A stretch of DNA of 64,000 nt, taken from the NCBI GenBank assembly GCA_046349935.1, contig JAXMBK010000006.1, positions 248,001-312,000 on the forward strand. The letters run 5' to 3'. This DNA is from CAIXSC01 sp046349935 (lineage in GTDB: Bacteria > Planctomycetota > Planctomycetia > Pirellulales > Pirellulaceae). This document shows, piece by piece, positions 51,313-59,621 of the stretch (the first letter of the stretch is position 1; the number at the start of each line of letters is the position of its first letter). The notes under the pieces are model-generated. The model had not been told where the DNA came from and made no database searches. It saw only the letters and a program-made list of their open reading frames with translations. The position numbers were made by a program, and so were the translations under genes.

Positions 51313-51695
51313 TTTTGTCGTCCATGCTTCTCGTCGCAATCCAAATGTCTCGGATGATTGCCGACAAACGCCCCGCAGCGGCGGCAGGTCGTGCGAATCC
51401 AACCAACCCGGCCGGTTCGACGCGGTTTCGATATTCCATTGCGACGGGTCGCCGGGTGAACTGCAACGGCGCGGCGCTGCAACCACTTCAGATTCCGCCC
51501 CGAAGGGCAACGATGAAGGATCGCGTCATGGGCTCCGTCCACAGCGAGTCTTGAGTCTTTCTCCGTGTCTCCGTGAGAAACAAGAATGAGCGAAGCACTC
51601 GATTGTCGTGGACCGCTCCGTCGGTCCTACGTTGGATCGACGGAGCGATCCACGACGATGTGGGCCGGCGCTCGCGAAGCACGCTTGGCTCATGC
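51313..51695. other. Intergenic region between LRR genes 1 and 2
   Basis: No gene is seen in about 380 bases. The part next to 51312 should hold the promoter of LRR gene 1. Copy B of the long inverted repeat occupies 51601-51659. Confidence 0.5.
51601..51659. repeat. Long inverted repeat, copy B
   Basis: GATTGTCGTGGACCGCTCCG and the complement arm CGGAGCGATCCACGACGAT around the same loop as copy A. It lies 36 bases from the stop of LRR gene 2. Confidence 0.92.
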
Positions 51696-52916
51696 CTAAT
51701 GGCTGACCAGAATTCTCGGCGCTGACCTTTGTAGGTCGAGGATTCCCGCGCTCGTCGCTTGGGCGCCGCGAAGGTCAAGCAGACGTAGTTCCGGCAATCC
51801 GACGAGTTGGCGCAATCCAACGTCCGTCACGAGCGTACCGCTGAGATTGAGCGTCTTGAGCCTCGTGAGTCTGCCCAGGTGGACAAGTCCCTTGTCGGTC
51901 ACCTGAGTGCTGCCGAGATCGAGATCGTTGAGTTGAGTCAGGCGACTCAAGTGAGCCAACCCCGCGTCGCTCACGTGAGTGCCGCGAAGATGAAGGGATT
52001 CGAGCCGCTCAAGACCACTCAGGTGGGCCAACCCCGCATCAGTTACGCTCGTATTCTGAAGCCTCAGCATTTCCAGTCGATTCAGGCCGCTCAGGTGAGC
52101 TAAGCCAACATCGGTTACACGCGTGTGCTCGAGCAACAATGAATGGAGTTTCGACAGGCCGTGCAGGTGAGCCAGTCCGGCGTCGGTCACTTGGGTTTGG
52201 TCGAGGGTCAGCGATTCAAGCTGTGTGAGTCCGCGCAGGTGGGCCAGCCCGGCGTCAGTCACCTGAGTCTGGTCGAGCGACAACGATTGAAGTTGCGTCA
52301 GTTCGCGCAGGTGAGCCAGCCCGGCGTCGGTCACTTGGGTCTGGTCGAGCGACAACGACTGAAGTTTCGTTAGTTCACGGAGGTGAGCCAAACCCGCGTC
52401 GCTCACTGGGGTCTGGTTGAGCGACAGCGATTGAAGTTGCTTGAGTTCGCGCAGGTGGGCCAGTCCGGCGTCGGTCACTTGGGTCTGGTCGAGCGACAAC
52501 GACTGAAGTTTCGTTAGTTCACGGAGGTGAGCCAAACCCGCGTCGCTCACTGGGTTATGCCCGAGCGACAGGAATCGAATCTGGGTCAGCATACGCAAGT
52601 GGACCAGATCCTCGTCGGTCGCGTTCGTGATGTCGAGGTGCACACTGGCCGCATCGCAGGCTTCGTCACCGAGCAAAAACTGCAACCATCCTTGGCGGGA
52701 AAAGAATGGTGAAGGCTCCCAAAAGAAGACCGTCGCGCCGGCAGACTGCAGCGATTGAACCGCTGCGCGCCGGTCTAACGCGTGCTTCACTTCCACACCC
52801 ATCCAAGCAAAGAGGCTTCCCAGGATCACCATGACGACGAGCAGCGACCTCAAACTGAATTGATACCAGCGGCGGCGTGGACTCCGTGGTCGGTCGTTCA
52901 TGTCGTCACCCGTCAT
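51696..52916 (-). CDS. Membrane-anchored leucine-rich-repeat protein 2
   Basis: About 406 residues from ATG 52916; ATG 52901 (M-N-D-R-P-R) is nearer the usual N-terminus. It shares the R-R-R-W-Y-Q-F-S-L-R-S-L-L-V anchor with protein 1, then a helix and R-A-A-V-Q-S-L-Q. It has about 12 LRRs of 24 residues, consensus L-x-x-L-S-L-D-Q-T-Q-V-T-D-A-G-L-A-H-L. A block of about 95 bases is almost repeated at an offset of 144 bases (52314-52411 and 52457-52555), a duplication of two repeats. The last units are more diverged, as for capping repeats. Confidence 0.88.
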   Translation of the reverse strand: MTGDDMNDRPRSPRRRWYQFSLRSLLVVMVILGSLFAWMGVEVKHALDRRAAVQSLQSAGATVFFWEPSPFFSRQGWLQFLLGDEACDAASVHLDITNATDEDLVHLRMLTQIRFLSLGHNPVSDAGLAHLRELTKLQSLSLDQTQVTDAGLAHLRELKQLQSLSLNQTPVSDAGLAHLRELTKLQSLSLDQTQVTDAGLAHLRELTQLQSLSLDQTQVTDAGLAHLRGLTQLESLTLDQTQVTDAGLAHLHGLSKLHSLLLEHTRVTDVGLAHLSGLNRLEMLRLQNTSVTDAGLAHLSGLERLESLHLRGTHVSDAGLAHLSRLTQLNDLDLGSTQVTDKGLVHLGRLTRLKTLNLSGTLVTDVGLRQLVGLPELRLLDLRGAQATSAGILDLQRSAPRILVSH

Positions 52917-52936
52917 CTCTGTGTCGCCGAGATCAA

Positions 52937-52996
52937 GATTGTCGTGGACCGCTCCGTCGGTCCTACGTTGGATCGACGGAGCGATCCACGACGATC
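52937..52996. repeat. Long inverted repeat, copy C
   Basis: Full copy, nearly identical to copy B, between the start of LRR gene 2 and the stop of LRR gene 3 (31 bases away). Confidence 0.92.
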
Positions 52997-53027
52997 TTCG
53001 AGCACCGCCCTCGTTTGCGGCGATCGC

Positions 53028-54077
53028 TTAGCGGTAAACCGTCGCGTTCGGCAGTTGAGCTTGCAGTCTTGCCACTCCGTCGTCCGTCGCCTTGGCGTCG
53101 ACCAGCGATACGAGTTTGAGCTGCGTCATGCCGCTGAGGCGCGGCAGCCCGGCGTCGGTCACGAGCGTCGAGTTGAGCTTCAGCCAACTTAAACGCGGCA
53201 GTCGGCTTAACGACGATAACCCCTCGTCCGTGACCTGGGTATGGTTGAGCGATAGGTGCTCGAGCTGCTTCAGTCCGCGGAGGTTTGCTAAGCCCTGGTC
53301 GGTCACTGGGGTGTGATCGAGCGTCAGGTGCGTCAAGAAGGCCAGACGCCCCATGTGCAACATCGCCTCGTCGTTCAGTTTCGTCTTGTAAAGACGGAGG
53401 AATTGGAGTTGCGGCAAGCCCTCCAGCGCGGCAAGTCCTTCCCCCGTGAACGGCGCGCCGTCGAGTTGCAAGGTCTTCAACTGCTCCAGCGTCTGCAGGC
53501 CGCTCAAGTCCTCGCCCTTCACTTGCGTTTCGTCGAGTTGAAGAATCTTTAACCGCGTCAAAGAACTCAAATGCTGCAGCCCCGCATCCGTCACCTGCGT
53601 ACGACTGAGGCTAAGGAACTCGAGTCGCCTCAAGCCGCTCAGATGCGCCAAACCTTGATCGGTGACTCGCGTTTCGCTGAGGTCCAAAGACCAGAGCTGC
53701 AATAAACCTCGTAGATGCAGCAGAGACTCGTCGGAGACCTCTTTGCCGCGAAGCGTGAGTTTCTCGAGCTGCGTAAACTTCGACAGCGTCTGTAACGCGT
53801 CCTCGTTAACCGGCCATGGTCCGAAGTCAACGCCGACCACCTCTGCCGTCGCCGCATACCCCAATTGCGATTGAATCCAGTCGCTCCGCCCCATCCACGA
53901 ATTTGAATTACGAAGTTCCACGATGACTCCGCAATCTTGGAGCCATTCGACCGCTCGCCGTTGGCCGACGGCTTGTCTAACTTGCCAACCCAGCCAGGCG
54001 AATCCACACGACAGCAGCAGCATGGCGGCGAGCAATGTCCGCAAACGGCACTGCGGCCAGCGGCGGTACGGCTTCAT
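53028..54077 (-). CDS. Membrane-anchored leucine-rich-repeat protein 3
   Basis: About 349 residues. ATG 54077 (M-K-P-Y-R-R-W-P) is supported by GGAGGAG 7 bases upstream; the frame further up runs into the inverted repeat and is not coding. The anchor has the same build (C-R-L-R-T-L-L-A-A-M, hydrophobic helix, Q-R-R-A-V-E-W-L). About ten LRRs follow, more diverged than in proteins 1 and 2 (L-S-L-S-R-T-Q-V-T-D-A-G-L-Q-H-L). The conserved anchor and order suggest gene duplication followed by divergence. Confidence 0.88.
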   Translation of the reverse strand: MKPYRRWPQCRLRTLLAAMLLLSCGFAWLGWQVRQAVGQRRAVEWLQDCGVIVELRNSNSWMGRSDWIQSQLGYAATAEVVGVDFGPWPVNEDALQTLSKFTQLEKLTLRGKEVSDESLLHLRGLLQLWSLDLSETRVTDQGLAHLSGLRRLEFLSLSRTQVTDAGLQHLSSLTRLKILQLDETQVKGEDLSGLQTLEQLKTLQLDGAPFTGEGLAALEGLPQLQFLRLYKTKLNDEAMLHMGRLAFLTHLTLDHTPVTDQGLANLRGLKQLEHLSLNHTQVTDEGLSSLSRLPRLSWLKLNSTLVTDAGLPRLSGMTQLKLVSLVDAKATDDGVARLQAQLPNATVYR

Positions 54078-54084
54078 TGTTCGC

Positions 54085-54119
54085 TCCTCCGTTGGATCGA
54101 CGGAGCGATCCACGACGAT
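54085..54119. repeat. Long inverted repeat, copy D (half copy)
   Basis: Only the loop and right arm are present (GTTGGATCGACGGAGCGATC and the following CACGACGAT). The left arm is missing, and its place is taken by the ribosome site of LRR gene 3. Confidence 0.85.
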
Positions 54120-54234
54120 TCACCCCGACTCGCGCGGCGCCGATGGGCGTACGATTTCTCGGTGAGCTTGGTGTGCTCGGTCGCCAATGCCCTGGGCTCG
54201 TTTTGCTCGGGGGGCTGGTTGTGCGGCGGGCATA

Positions 54235-54257
54235 ACAGGCTGGAAGCCTGTTCTACG
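54235..54257 (+). repeat. REP-like palindrome, copy 4 (supplies a stop codon)
   Basis: ACAGGCTGGAAGCCTGT followed by TCTACGGGG. The CTA at 54253-54255, read on the minus strand as TAG, is the stop codon of the PQQ-type gene. Confidence 0.85.
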
Positions 54258-55530
54258 GGGTGAACTTAAACAAGTGTGATTCGCCGCGGAGGAGCAGGCT
54301 GTTTGTGAGCGGCACGGGGGAGGCGATGATCGATTCCTTCATGTCGTTCGTCGACAACAAACGAAATTGGTTGTCGGCGATCGACGCAACGAAGACGACG
54401 CCGTCTTCGCGCGGAGCGTATAGTTTGTCGCCCGCGACGAGCGGCGAGGCATAGAAGTTCGCACGACTCTTGGGGAACTCGCCGCGCCAATTCGTCTTGC
54501 CGGACTTCGGATCAATGCTCTCCACCTCGCCGCGGTCGCGCACGAGAATCACCTGGCCTTGATGCACGACCGGCGTCGGCACAAACGTCCCGACATCGTC
54601 GCGTCGCCACACATGAGCCGACTCGGTGACGTCGCCCGAGCCGGACAGCTTGACGCCGTGCAAGCGCGGGACGCCGCGATCGTTGCGGCCGTAGGCAATC
54701 ACCGCCACGTCGTCGACGATCACCGGCGTCGCAATCGCCGGCCACAACTTGTTCGCCTCGGGATTGAATCGCCCGCACGACCACACGACCTTCCCATCCG
54801 CCGCATCGTGAATCGTCACATGCTCGGCGCCCCAAACCAAAATCGATTCCCGTCCCGCGAACGTCAGGACGACCGGCGTTGTGTATCCGTGGTCGCATTC
54901 CACAGGCGTCTCGTAATTGCGAGCCACCTTCCAAGCCAGCTCGCCGGTTTGTTTGTCGAAGGCGGCAAGCCACGATTCGCCCTGATGCATGCGAGTCATC
55001 ACGACGTGCTTCTGCGTGAGCACCGGGGACGTGCCGTGGTCCCAGAAGAGCGTATCCTTGCCGTAACGCTCGACGAGGTCGGTTTTCCAGCGTACGTTTC
55101 CATCCAGTTGCACGGCCGCAAACGTACCGCTCTTGAAGAAGACGTAGACCGCCTGTCCATCGGTGACGGGCGAGGCGTTGCTGCCCGAGCCGTTACGGTG
55201 CTTGCCGACGTTTTCCTTGCCGAAAACGGCCCGCCACAGCTCGCCGCCGTTCAAATCGTAGGCCAACACGGCGTCGTGTCCGTCGACCGGCGACGTCAGA
55301 TAGATGCGACCGTCGAGCACGATGGGGGTCGAGCAGCCTTTGCCGGGCAATTTGGTCCGCCAGGCATATTTTTCGGCGTGAAAGTCGACGGGGTACGTCC
55401 CTTGGTCGACGCTCCCGGACCCGTTCGCTCCTCGCCACGACGTCCAAGCTTCGCGATCGGCCGCCTGCGCCGCGGCACTCAACCACATCCCGGCCGACAA
55501 CACGCACCCAAGAATTCCGATCCGCCTCAT
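54253..55530 (-). CDS. Secreted PQQ-type beta-propeller protein
   Basis: About 425 residues from ATG 55530 (M-R-R-I-G-I-L-G-C), with GAGGCGAG upstream. It has a signal peptide (S-A-G-M-W-L-S-A-A-A-Q-A-A) and W-R-G-A-N-G-S-G-S at the mature start, the usual beginning of planctomycete PQQ-like proteins. The repeats have A-Y-D-L-N-G-G-E-L-W-R, F-D-K-Q-T-G-E-L-A-W-K, A-A-D-G-K-V-V-W-S and D-P-K-S-G-K-T-N-W-R, the W-motif strands of an eight-bladed PQQ propeller. No catalytic residues of a PQQ dehydrogenase are obvious; such proteins often serve as scaffolds, and PQQ binding is not implied. Its stop codon lies in a REP element. Confidence 0.88.
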   Translation of the reverse strand: MRRIGILGCVLSAGMWLSAAAQAADREAWTSWRGANGSGSVDQGTYPVDFHAEKYAWRTKLPGKGCSTPIVLDGRIYLTSPVDGHDAVLAYDLNGGELWRAVFGKENVGKHRNGSGSNASPVTDGQAVYVFFKSGTFAAVQLDGNVRWKTDLVERYGKDTLFWDHGTSPVLTQKHVVMTRMHQGESWLAAFDKQTGELAWKVARNYETPVECDHGYTTPVVLTFAGRESILVWGAEHVTIHDAADGKVVWSCGRFNPEANKLWPAIATPVIVDDVAVIAYGRNDRGVPRLHGVKLSGSGDVTESAHVWRRDDVGTFVPTPVVHQGQVILVRDRGEVESIDPKSGKTNWRGEFPKSRANFYASPLVAGDKLYAPREDGVVFVASIADNQFRLLSTNDMKESIIASPVPLTNSLLLRGESHLFKFTP

Positions 55531-55697
55531 AGCTCGCCTCGCTGGTCTTTGCGTTCCGATTGCCAAGAATCCCGTCTCGATCCACGAGTTCTATCCGGTC
55601 CCGGTGCGCGACGCCACCGTGCCCAAAGTGACGACGACCACCGCTTGATTTTCCAGTCCGGCGGCGATGACATTAGAGACTCGATAGGAGATGCATC

Positions 55698-55853
55698 ATG
55701 CAAGCTGATCCCCCTCCCCCGCCCGCTCCCGAATGTCCAACGCGCCCCGCATGTCCCGTCTGCGGAGGCACGTTGGTGGAGATCCGCGCCAAACTGCAGT
55801 GCACACGCTGCCACCGAATCTGCGAAACGTGCTGCGAGGGCGGACGCGGTTAA
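55698..55853 (+). CDS. 51-residue cysteine-rich zinc-ribbon protein
   Basis: ATG 55698 has AGGAG 7 bases upstream; the stop is TAA 55851-55853. An N-terminal P-P-P-P-P stretch is followed by A-C-P-V-C-G-G-T-L-V-E-I-R-A-K-L-Q-C-T-R-C and H-R-I-C-E-T-C-C-E-G-G. It has eight Cys in 51 residues (13, 19, 22, 35, 38, 42, 45, 46), enough for a zinc ribbon with a second site. The good ribosome site and dense Cys pairs make it a convincing small gene. The function is unknown; it lies alone between divergent and convergent neighbours. Confidence 0.75.
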   Translation: MQADPPPPPAPECPTRPACPVCGGTLVEIRAKLQCTRCHRICETCCEGGRG

Positions 55854-55991
55854 CTTTCTGCCGCCCGCCGCTTGCTGCAACCGCTTGGCACAAAAGTGCC
55901 AGTCGCCCCCTCTGCGGCCTCCGTGTTCTCGGTGGCGAAAACCCAAAACCCTATATTTGCTCTGCGGCGACGGCGCTTGGGAGGGAGGCAG

Positions 55992-56014
55992 ACAGGCTGG
56001 AAGCCTGTCCTACG
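55992..56014 (+). repeat. REP-like palindrome, copy 5
   Basis: ACAGGCTGGAAGCCTGT followed by CCTACGG, 6 bases beyond the stop of the aldolase-cupin gene (56021). Confidence 0.85.
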
Positions 56015-56020
56015 GCGGTT

Positions 56021-57589
56021 TTACGGTTTGGCGACTACCCAGGCGATGTCGAGCGGCTCGGGGGCTTCATTGGCGACGGTGGCGGGCTCGCCGGCGGGTA
56101 CGAGTGCCACCGCGTGCAGGGGCAGCAGTTGGCGGCGGCCGCGAACTTCGAGGGTTCCCTGGCCCGTGAAGATGCAAAGCGTTAGGTCGGCGTCAAATGG
56201 AGGAACCGCCCAACGCTCGCCCGCGGCCAAGACTCGCCGGCCGCCGCTCATCTCCACGCCGGGCGTGAGCCGGGCGTTGAAGCAATCCAGCGTCGACGAC
56301 GCATCTCGACGCCACGCAGCATAACGCGCGACTCGCTCCGCCCCCGGCGCACCGATCGAATCCTCGGGCATCATCCGCTTCGGAAAGAACGTCTCGACGA
56401 GCTCGCGTCCCGGTTTGTCGCTGGCCAAGGCGACATGGAAGCGCGCGATCTGAGTGGTGGAGGAATTGCGAGTTTGATGAGCTCGGCCGGCCGGGATCAG
56501 GATCGTATCGAACCGACGCAGCGTGTGGATGCGTCCTTCGACGTCCACGGTCGCGGCGCCCTCGAGCAACGTCAGCGCTTCGGCGAACGTATGACGATGA
56601 CACGGCAGCGCCGCAGACGGCTCGAACGCGGCGATGCCGACGGTGAGTCCCCGAGCGTGCTGCGGCGCGCCGGCCAGACAATCCATCATGACGCCGCGTC
56701 CCAGTTCGACGGGAACGCCTTTTCCCCTCGGCGTAATCGTCGCCGCTCGTTCGGGACCACGCGCCGCGGCGACGACGGGCGCCGCGGCTTCTTCGGGCGC
56801 CAAGGAAGTTCGCACGCGCGGCCGACGCCCCGCGGTTTCCAACATCGTGCGCAGCGACCGCAAGAGAAGTCCCGCGTCCATTCCTAACCCGACCAGACGA
56901 AATCCCTGGTCGCGACGCTCGAGCAGATTTTCGGGACTGGTCGCAATCAGTCCGCAATACTTTCCCGCTCGCCGCAGCACGTCCTTCATGTCAAGGATTT
57001 GCTGGGCGACGCCCGGCCCTTCCCATTGTCCACGAAAGCCGGCGGTCGACGAATAGTCGGCTGGTCCGAAGAAGAACAGCTCCGCGCCTTCCACTTGCGC
57101 CATATGTGGAACCTGAGCGTACGTCGACGCCGTTTCAATGATGGGGACGACGAGCACATGGTCGTTGGCCTCGTGCGTGTGTTCCCCTAGCGCCTGCCCC
57201 CACGCGGTCGCCCGCTCGGCGCCGATCCCGCGCAGCCCCTCGGGCGGATACTTGGCCCAGGCGATCGCCTGTCGCAGCTGGTCGGCGTTCTCGACCCAAG
57301 GGACGACGACGCCGTCCGCGCCGAGGTCGAGCGCCCGCTTGATGAGTCCGCCTTGCAGTTCGGCGATACGCACCAGTGCGACCGTCTGGCTGCGCACCGT
57401 GGCGCGGACATGCTGCACGACGTCTTGCCAGTCGAGATGCCCGTGCTCGGCGTCGATCACGACCCAGTCGACGCCCATCGCGACGGCCATTTCCGTAACG
57501 CTGGCCGATTCCAGCGTCACCCACACGCCGTAGGTCGTTTCATCCGCGGCAAGCTTCTGTCGGAGTCGGTGGATGGCTTCAGTTTTCAT
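56021..57589 (-). CDS. HpcH/HpaI-type aldolase fused to a bicupin
   Basis: 522 residues. Residues 1-255 are an HpcH/HpaI class II pyruvate aldolase: V-I-D-A-E-H-G-H-L-D-W with the catalytic His, V-A-L-V-R-I with the substrate Arg, A-D-G-V-V-V-P, P-I-I-E-T-A with the metal Glu, and F-F-G-P-A-D-Y-S-S with the metal Asp. A basic/Ala-rich linker (about 255-285) leads to two cupin domains (about 295-400 and 425-520). The first has C-H-R-H-T-F-A-E-A-L and P-A-G-R-A-H, the metal-binding His set; the second (F-D-A-D-L-T-L-C-I-F-T-G-Q-G-T-L-E-V) has lost most of the His residues. Aldolases of this family cleave 4-hydroxy-2-ketoacids; the cupins could bind a sugar acid or regulate. The substrate is unknown. 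Confidence 0.85.
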   Translation of the reverse strand: MKTEAIHRLRQKLAADETTYGVWVTLESASVTEMAVAMGVDWVVIDAEHGHLDWQDVVQHVRATVRSQTVALVRIAELQGGLIKRALDLGADGVVVPWVENADQLRQAIAWAKYPPEGLRGIGAERATAWGQALGEHTHEANDHVLVVPIIETASTYAQVPHMAQVEGAELFFFGPADYSSTAGFRGQWEGPGVAQQILDMKDVLRRAGKYCGLIATSPENLLERRDQGFRLVGLGMDAGLLLRSLRTMLETAGRRPRVRTSLAPEEAAAPVVAAARGPERAATITPRGKGVPVELGRGVMMDCLAGAPQHARGLTVGIAAFEPSAALPCHRHTFAEALTLLEGAATVDVEGRIHTLRRFDTILIPAGRAHQTRNSSTTQIARFHVALASDKPGRELVETFFPKRMMPEDSIGAPGAERVARYAAWRRDASSTLDCFNARLTPGVEMSGGRRVLAAGERWAVPPFDADLTLCIFTGQGTLEVRGRRQLLPLHAVALVPAGEPATVANEAPEPLDIAWVVAKP

Positions 57590-57679
57590 GGACGACAGAC
57601 ATCGTTTGGGAGGGAGGAACGCGGCAGGAGCGTCGAGCGCGAAGACGGCCAGTGTAAGTCGCGCTGCGAGGCGGCGACA

Positions 57680-59617
57680 CTACCGCGACGCGCCGCGTTC
57701 CGGGGCGGAGGCCGTTTGGTAAAGCGGCAGATAGCGGTAATAGACCTCCAGGCACAACGTGGCCATCGCCGTACTGAAGACGCGTCCGCCATGCGGCCCC
57801 CACACCGGGTCGGGATCCCAGCTCCCCTTCGACCCGCCGTCTTGACGCTGGCGAGTCAGCAACTGCCGCTGCAGCGCGTCGTTCCACACTGGCCATCCAT
57901 CGCCCTGCGTCTGAAAGAGCGCGAGCGTGCCGTAATACCAGTAGTAGTGGTTCTCGGACTCGGCCCGCGGCAGTTCTTGCAGCACGAAACCAAGGGCCTC
58001 GCGGACCTGCGGTTCTCGATGGGAATCGAGCAGGATTCGGCAGACGAGCGCTTCGGCGGTCATGGTGCGGCTGGGGCGTTCTCCGGGGCGATAGCTGGCC
58101 AGCCCCTGCTGGCTTCCCGAGGTGACGGTCTGGAGGAAGCGTTGAGCGTTGGTCCAAGTTGCCGGCGGGACGTGGACGCCGGCCAGTTGAGCGCTTTTCA
58201 GCGACATGAGTTGCCAGCCGAATTGGCTGGTGTCGCCCGAGTCGCCGGGACGGTAGCGCCAGCCGCCCGTGACGGGGTCCTGCGCTCGCACCGTGAAGTT
58301 CACCGCGCGTTCCAGGAACGGCCGAATGCGATCGTCGCCCGTCATCGACAGGGCTTCGCTGAGCGCGAGCGTCGCCATGCCGTGACAGTACATCCGCGCG
58401 AACAACTCGGCGCTGCCGCCCAGTTCGCCGTCGGGCCGCTGCGATCGCAAGAGGAACTCGAGCCCGCGTTGGATGTGTTCGCGATGCGGACCCGCAAGGT
58501 GCGTTTCGCCGGCGCCGAGGAAAGAGAGCAGCGCGAGGCCGGTGAGTCCCGTGTCGGCGTGCGCCCCGGCGCCGCCGCGGTCTTGGCCCGCGACGCGCGA
58601 TTCGCGTCCCGCTCCGAACGCGGCGGCGACCCACCGACCGTCGGTCGATTGCTGCAGGGCGAGCCATTGCAAGGCGTCGCGCACGGCCGCTTCGGTGTTC
58701 ACGTTGCCGCCGTGCTGTTGAGCGATCTCGAGTCGACGGTCGGCTTGTCGATTGCGATAGGGCGCGGGGAGCGGGCGACCGTCGAGCGGACGGACTGGCG
58801 CGACCTCGATCAGCGCACCGCGCGGAGTCGGCGTTGGGGCGGGCGTTGCTGCGGCGATGGAGTCGTTGCGCGGAGCGGCGTCGCCGTCGACGGGTGCGAA
58901 CAGCGGTTCGGGGACCGGCGCCGAGACGAATGCTTCAGCGGGAATCTCCGTCGTCGGCTCGACCTCGCGCGGCATCGCATCGGGCGTGTTGACCTCTGGC
59001 GCGTCAGGGGAAGCGGGCGGTGGTGCGGTCGCTTGGGCGTCGGGCGGGGTCATGAGCGGCAAGGCGGCGACCGTCAGCGGAGGCGCCGTGGGGCTGGGCG
59101 CCTCGGGAGACGCCGCGTCATTCGTCGGATCGACGCCCTGCGGCGCGGGTTCTTCCGCGGGTAATGCGGTTTGCTCGTCTTCGGCCGACTCGGGACCTGC
59201 AGGGATGTCGAGCAGCCCCATGGGCATCATCTGCTCGGCATTATCGCCGGCGTCGCGCGTATCGCCGGCGTCGCGCAGGTGGGCGTCGCGCGCGTCGGCG
59301 TCGCTGGGCTCATCCCCCTCCTCCCCTTCATCGAGCAGATTGAGGGCGACGACGGCGTCGCCGCCCTCGCCGTCGCCCGGCTTCAGAAACTCCGTGTAGG
59401 GGAGGCGCGTGGCGTAGGCGTAGATCATCAGCAGCAGGTGGGCGAACACGGACAAGCCGACGCAGACGACGATCGGTCGCGATTCGCTCCACCGCGTGCG
59501 CGACAGGATGGCGGGCGCCAACAGCAACAACCCTAGCGCGCCCCAGAGCAGATAGTGCCCCAGCGCCGACTCGACGGCCCACAATGCGCCGTAGATCATC
59601 GGGGCGCCGTAGATCAT
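57680..59617 (-). CDS. Membrane protein with cyclase-like (alpha/alpha) repeat domain, last gene of ExbB/ExbD operon
   Basis: About 645 residues. ATG 59617 overlaps the exbD stop (ATGA). Two hydrophobic helices (about 8-38 and 45-65) are followed by a long acidic/Pro/Ala linker (about 75-290). The C-terminal 330 residues (about 300-645) have the squalene/prenyl cyclase-type QW-like repeats: A-L-Q-W-L-A-L-Q-Q-S-T-D-G-R-W, G-L-E-F-L-L-R-S-Q-R-P-D-G-E-L-G-G, D-P-V-T-G-G-W-R-Y-R-P-G-D and R-Q-R-Q-D-G-G-S-K-G-S-W. No DxDD motif is seen, so it is unlikely to cyclise squalene; such domains in planctomycetes are probably binding modules. With TolQ/TolR-like partners it may be the load of an energised envelope machine. 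Confidence 0.75.
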   Translation of the reverse strand: MIYGAPMIYGALWAVESALGHYLLWGALGLLLLAPAILSRTRWSESRPIVVCVGLSVFAHLLLMIYAYATRLPYTEFLKPGDGEGGDAVVALNLLDEGEEGDEPSDADARDAHLRDAGDTRDAGDNAEQMMPMGLLDIPAGPESAEDEQTALPAEEPAPQGVDPTNDAASPEAPSPTAPPLTVAALPLMTPPDAQATAPPPASPDAPEVNTPDAMPREVEPTTEIPAEAFVSAPVPEPLFAPVDGDAAPRNDSIAAATPAPTPTPRGALIEVAPVRPLDGRPLPAPYRNRQADRRLEIAQQHGGNVNTEAAVRDALQWLALQQSTDGRWVAAAFGAGRESRVAGQDRGGAGAHADTGLTGLALLSFLGAGETHLAGPHREHIQRGLEFLLRSQRPDGELGGSAELFARMYCHGMATLALSEALSMTGDDRIRPFLERAVNFTVRAQDPVTGGWRYRPGDSGDTSQFGWQLMSLKSAQLAGVHVPPATWTNAQRFLQTVTSGSQQGLASYRPGERPSRTMTAEALVCRILLDSHREPQVREALGFVLQELPRAESENHYYWYYGTLALFQTQGDGWPVWNDALQRQLLTRQRQDGGSKGSWDPDPVWGPHGGRVFSTAMATLCLEVYYRYLPLYQTASAPERGASR

Positions 59618-59621
59618 CGGG
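59586..59621 (-). repeat. 18-base tandem duplication at the start of the cyclase-fold gene
   Basis: GCGCCGTAGATCATCGGG occurs at 59586-59603 and 59604-59621. It gives M-I-Y-G-A-P-M-I-Y-G-A and two possible start codons 18 bases apart, one of them overlapping the exbD stop. Confidence 0.85.

Noticed and set aside
50221..54077. CRISPR-like array in the regular 72-base units
   Set aside because: The units are coding LRRs without unique spacers; the 60-base inverted repeats occur only between genes.
57680..58720. Squalene/hopene cyclase function for the 57680-59617 protein
   Set aside because: The QW-like repeats are present but no DxDD catalytic motif, and it is fused to membrane helices in an ExbB/ExbD operon.
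57353..59164. 603-codon plus-strand frame over the aldolase and cyclase-fold genes
   Set aside because: It spans the antisense of two separate genes and the gap between them, so it is not a gene.
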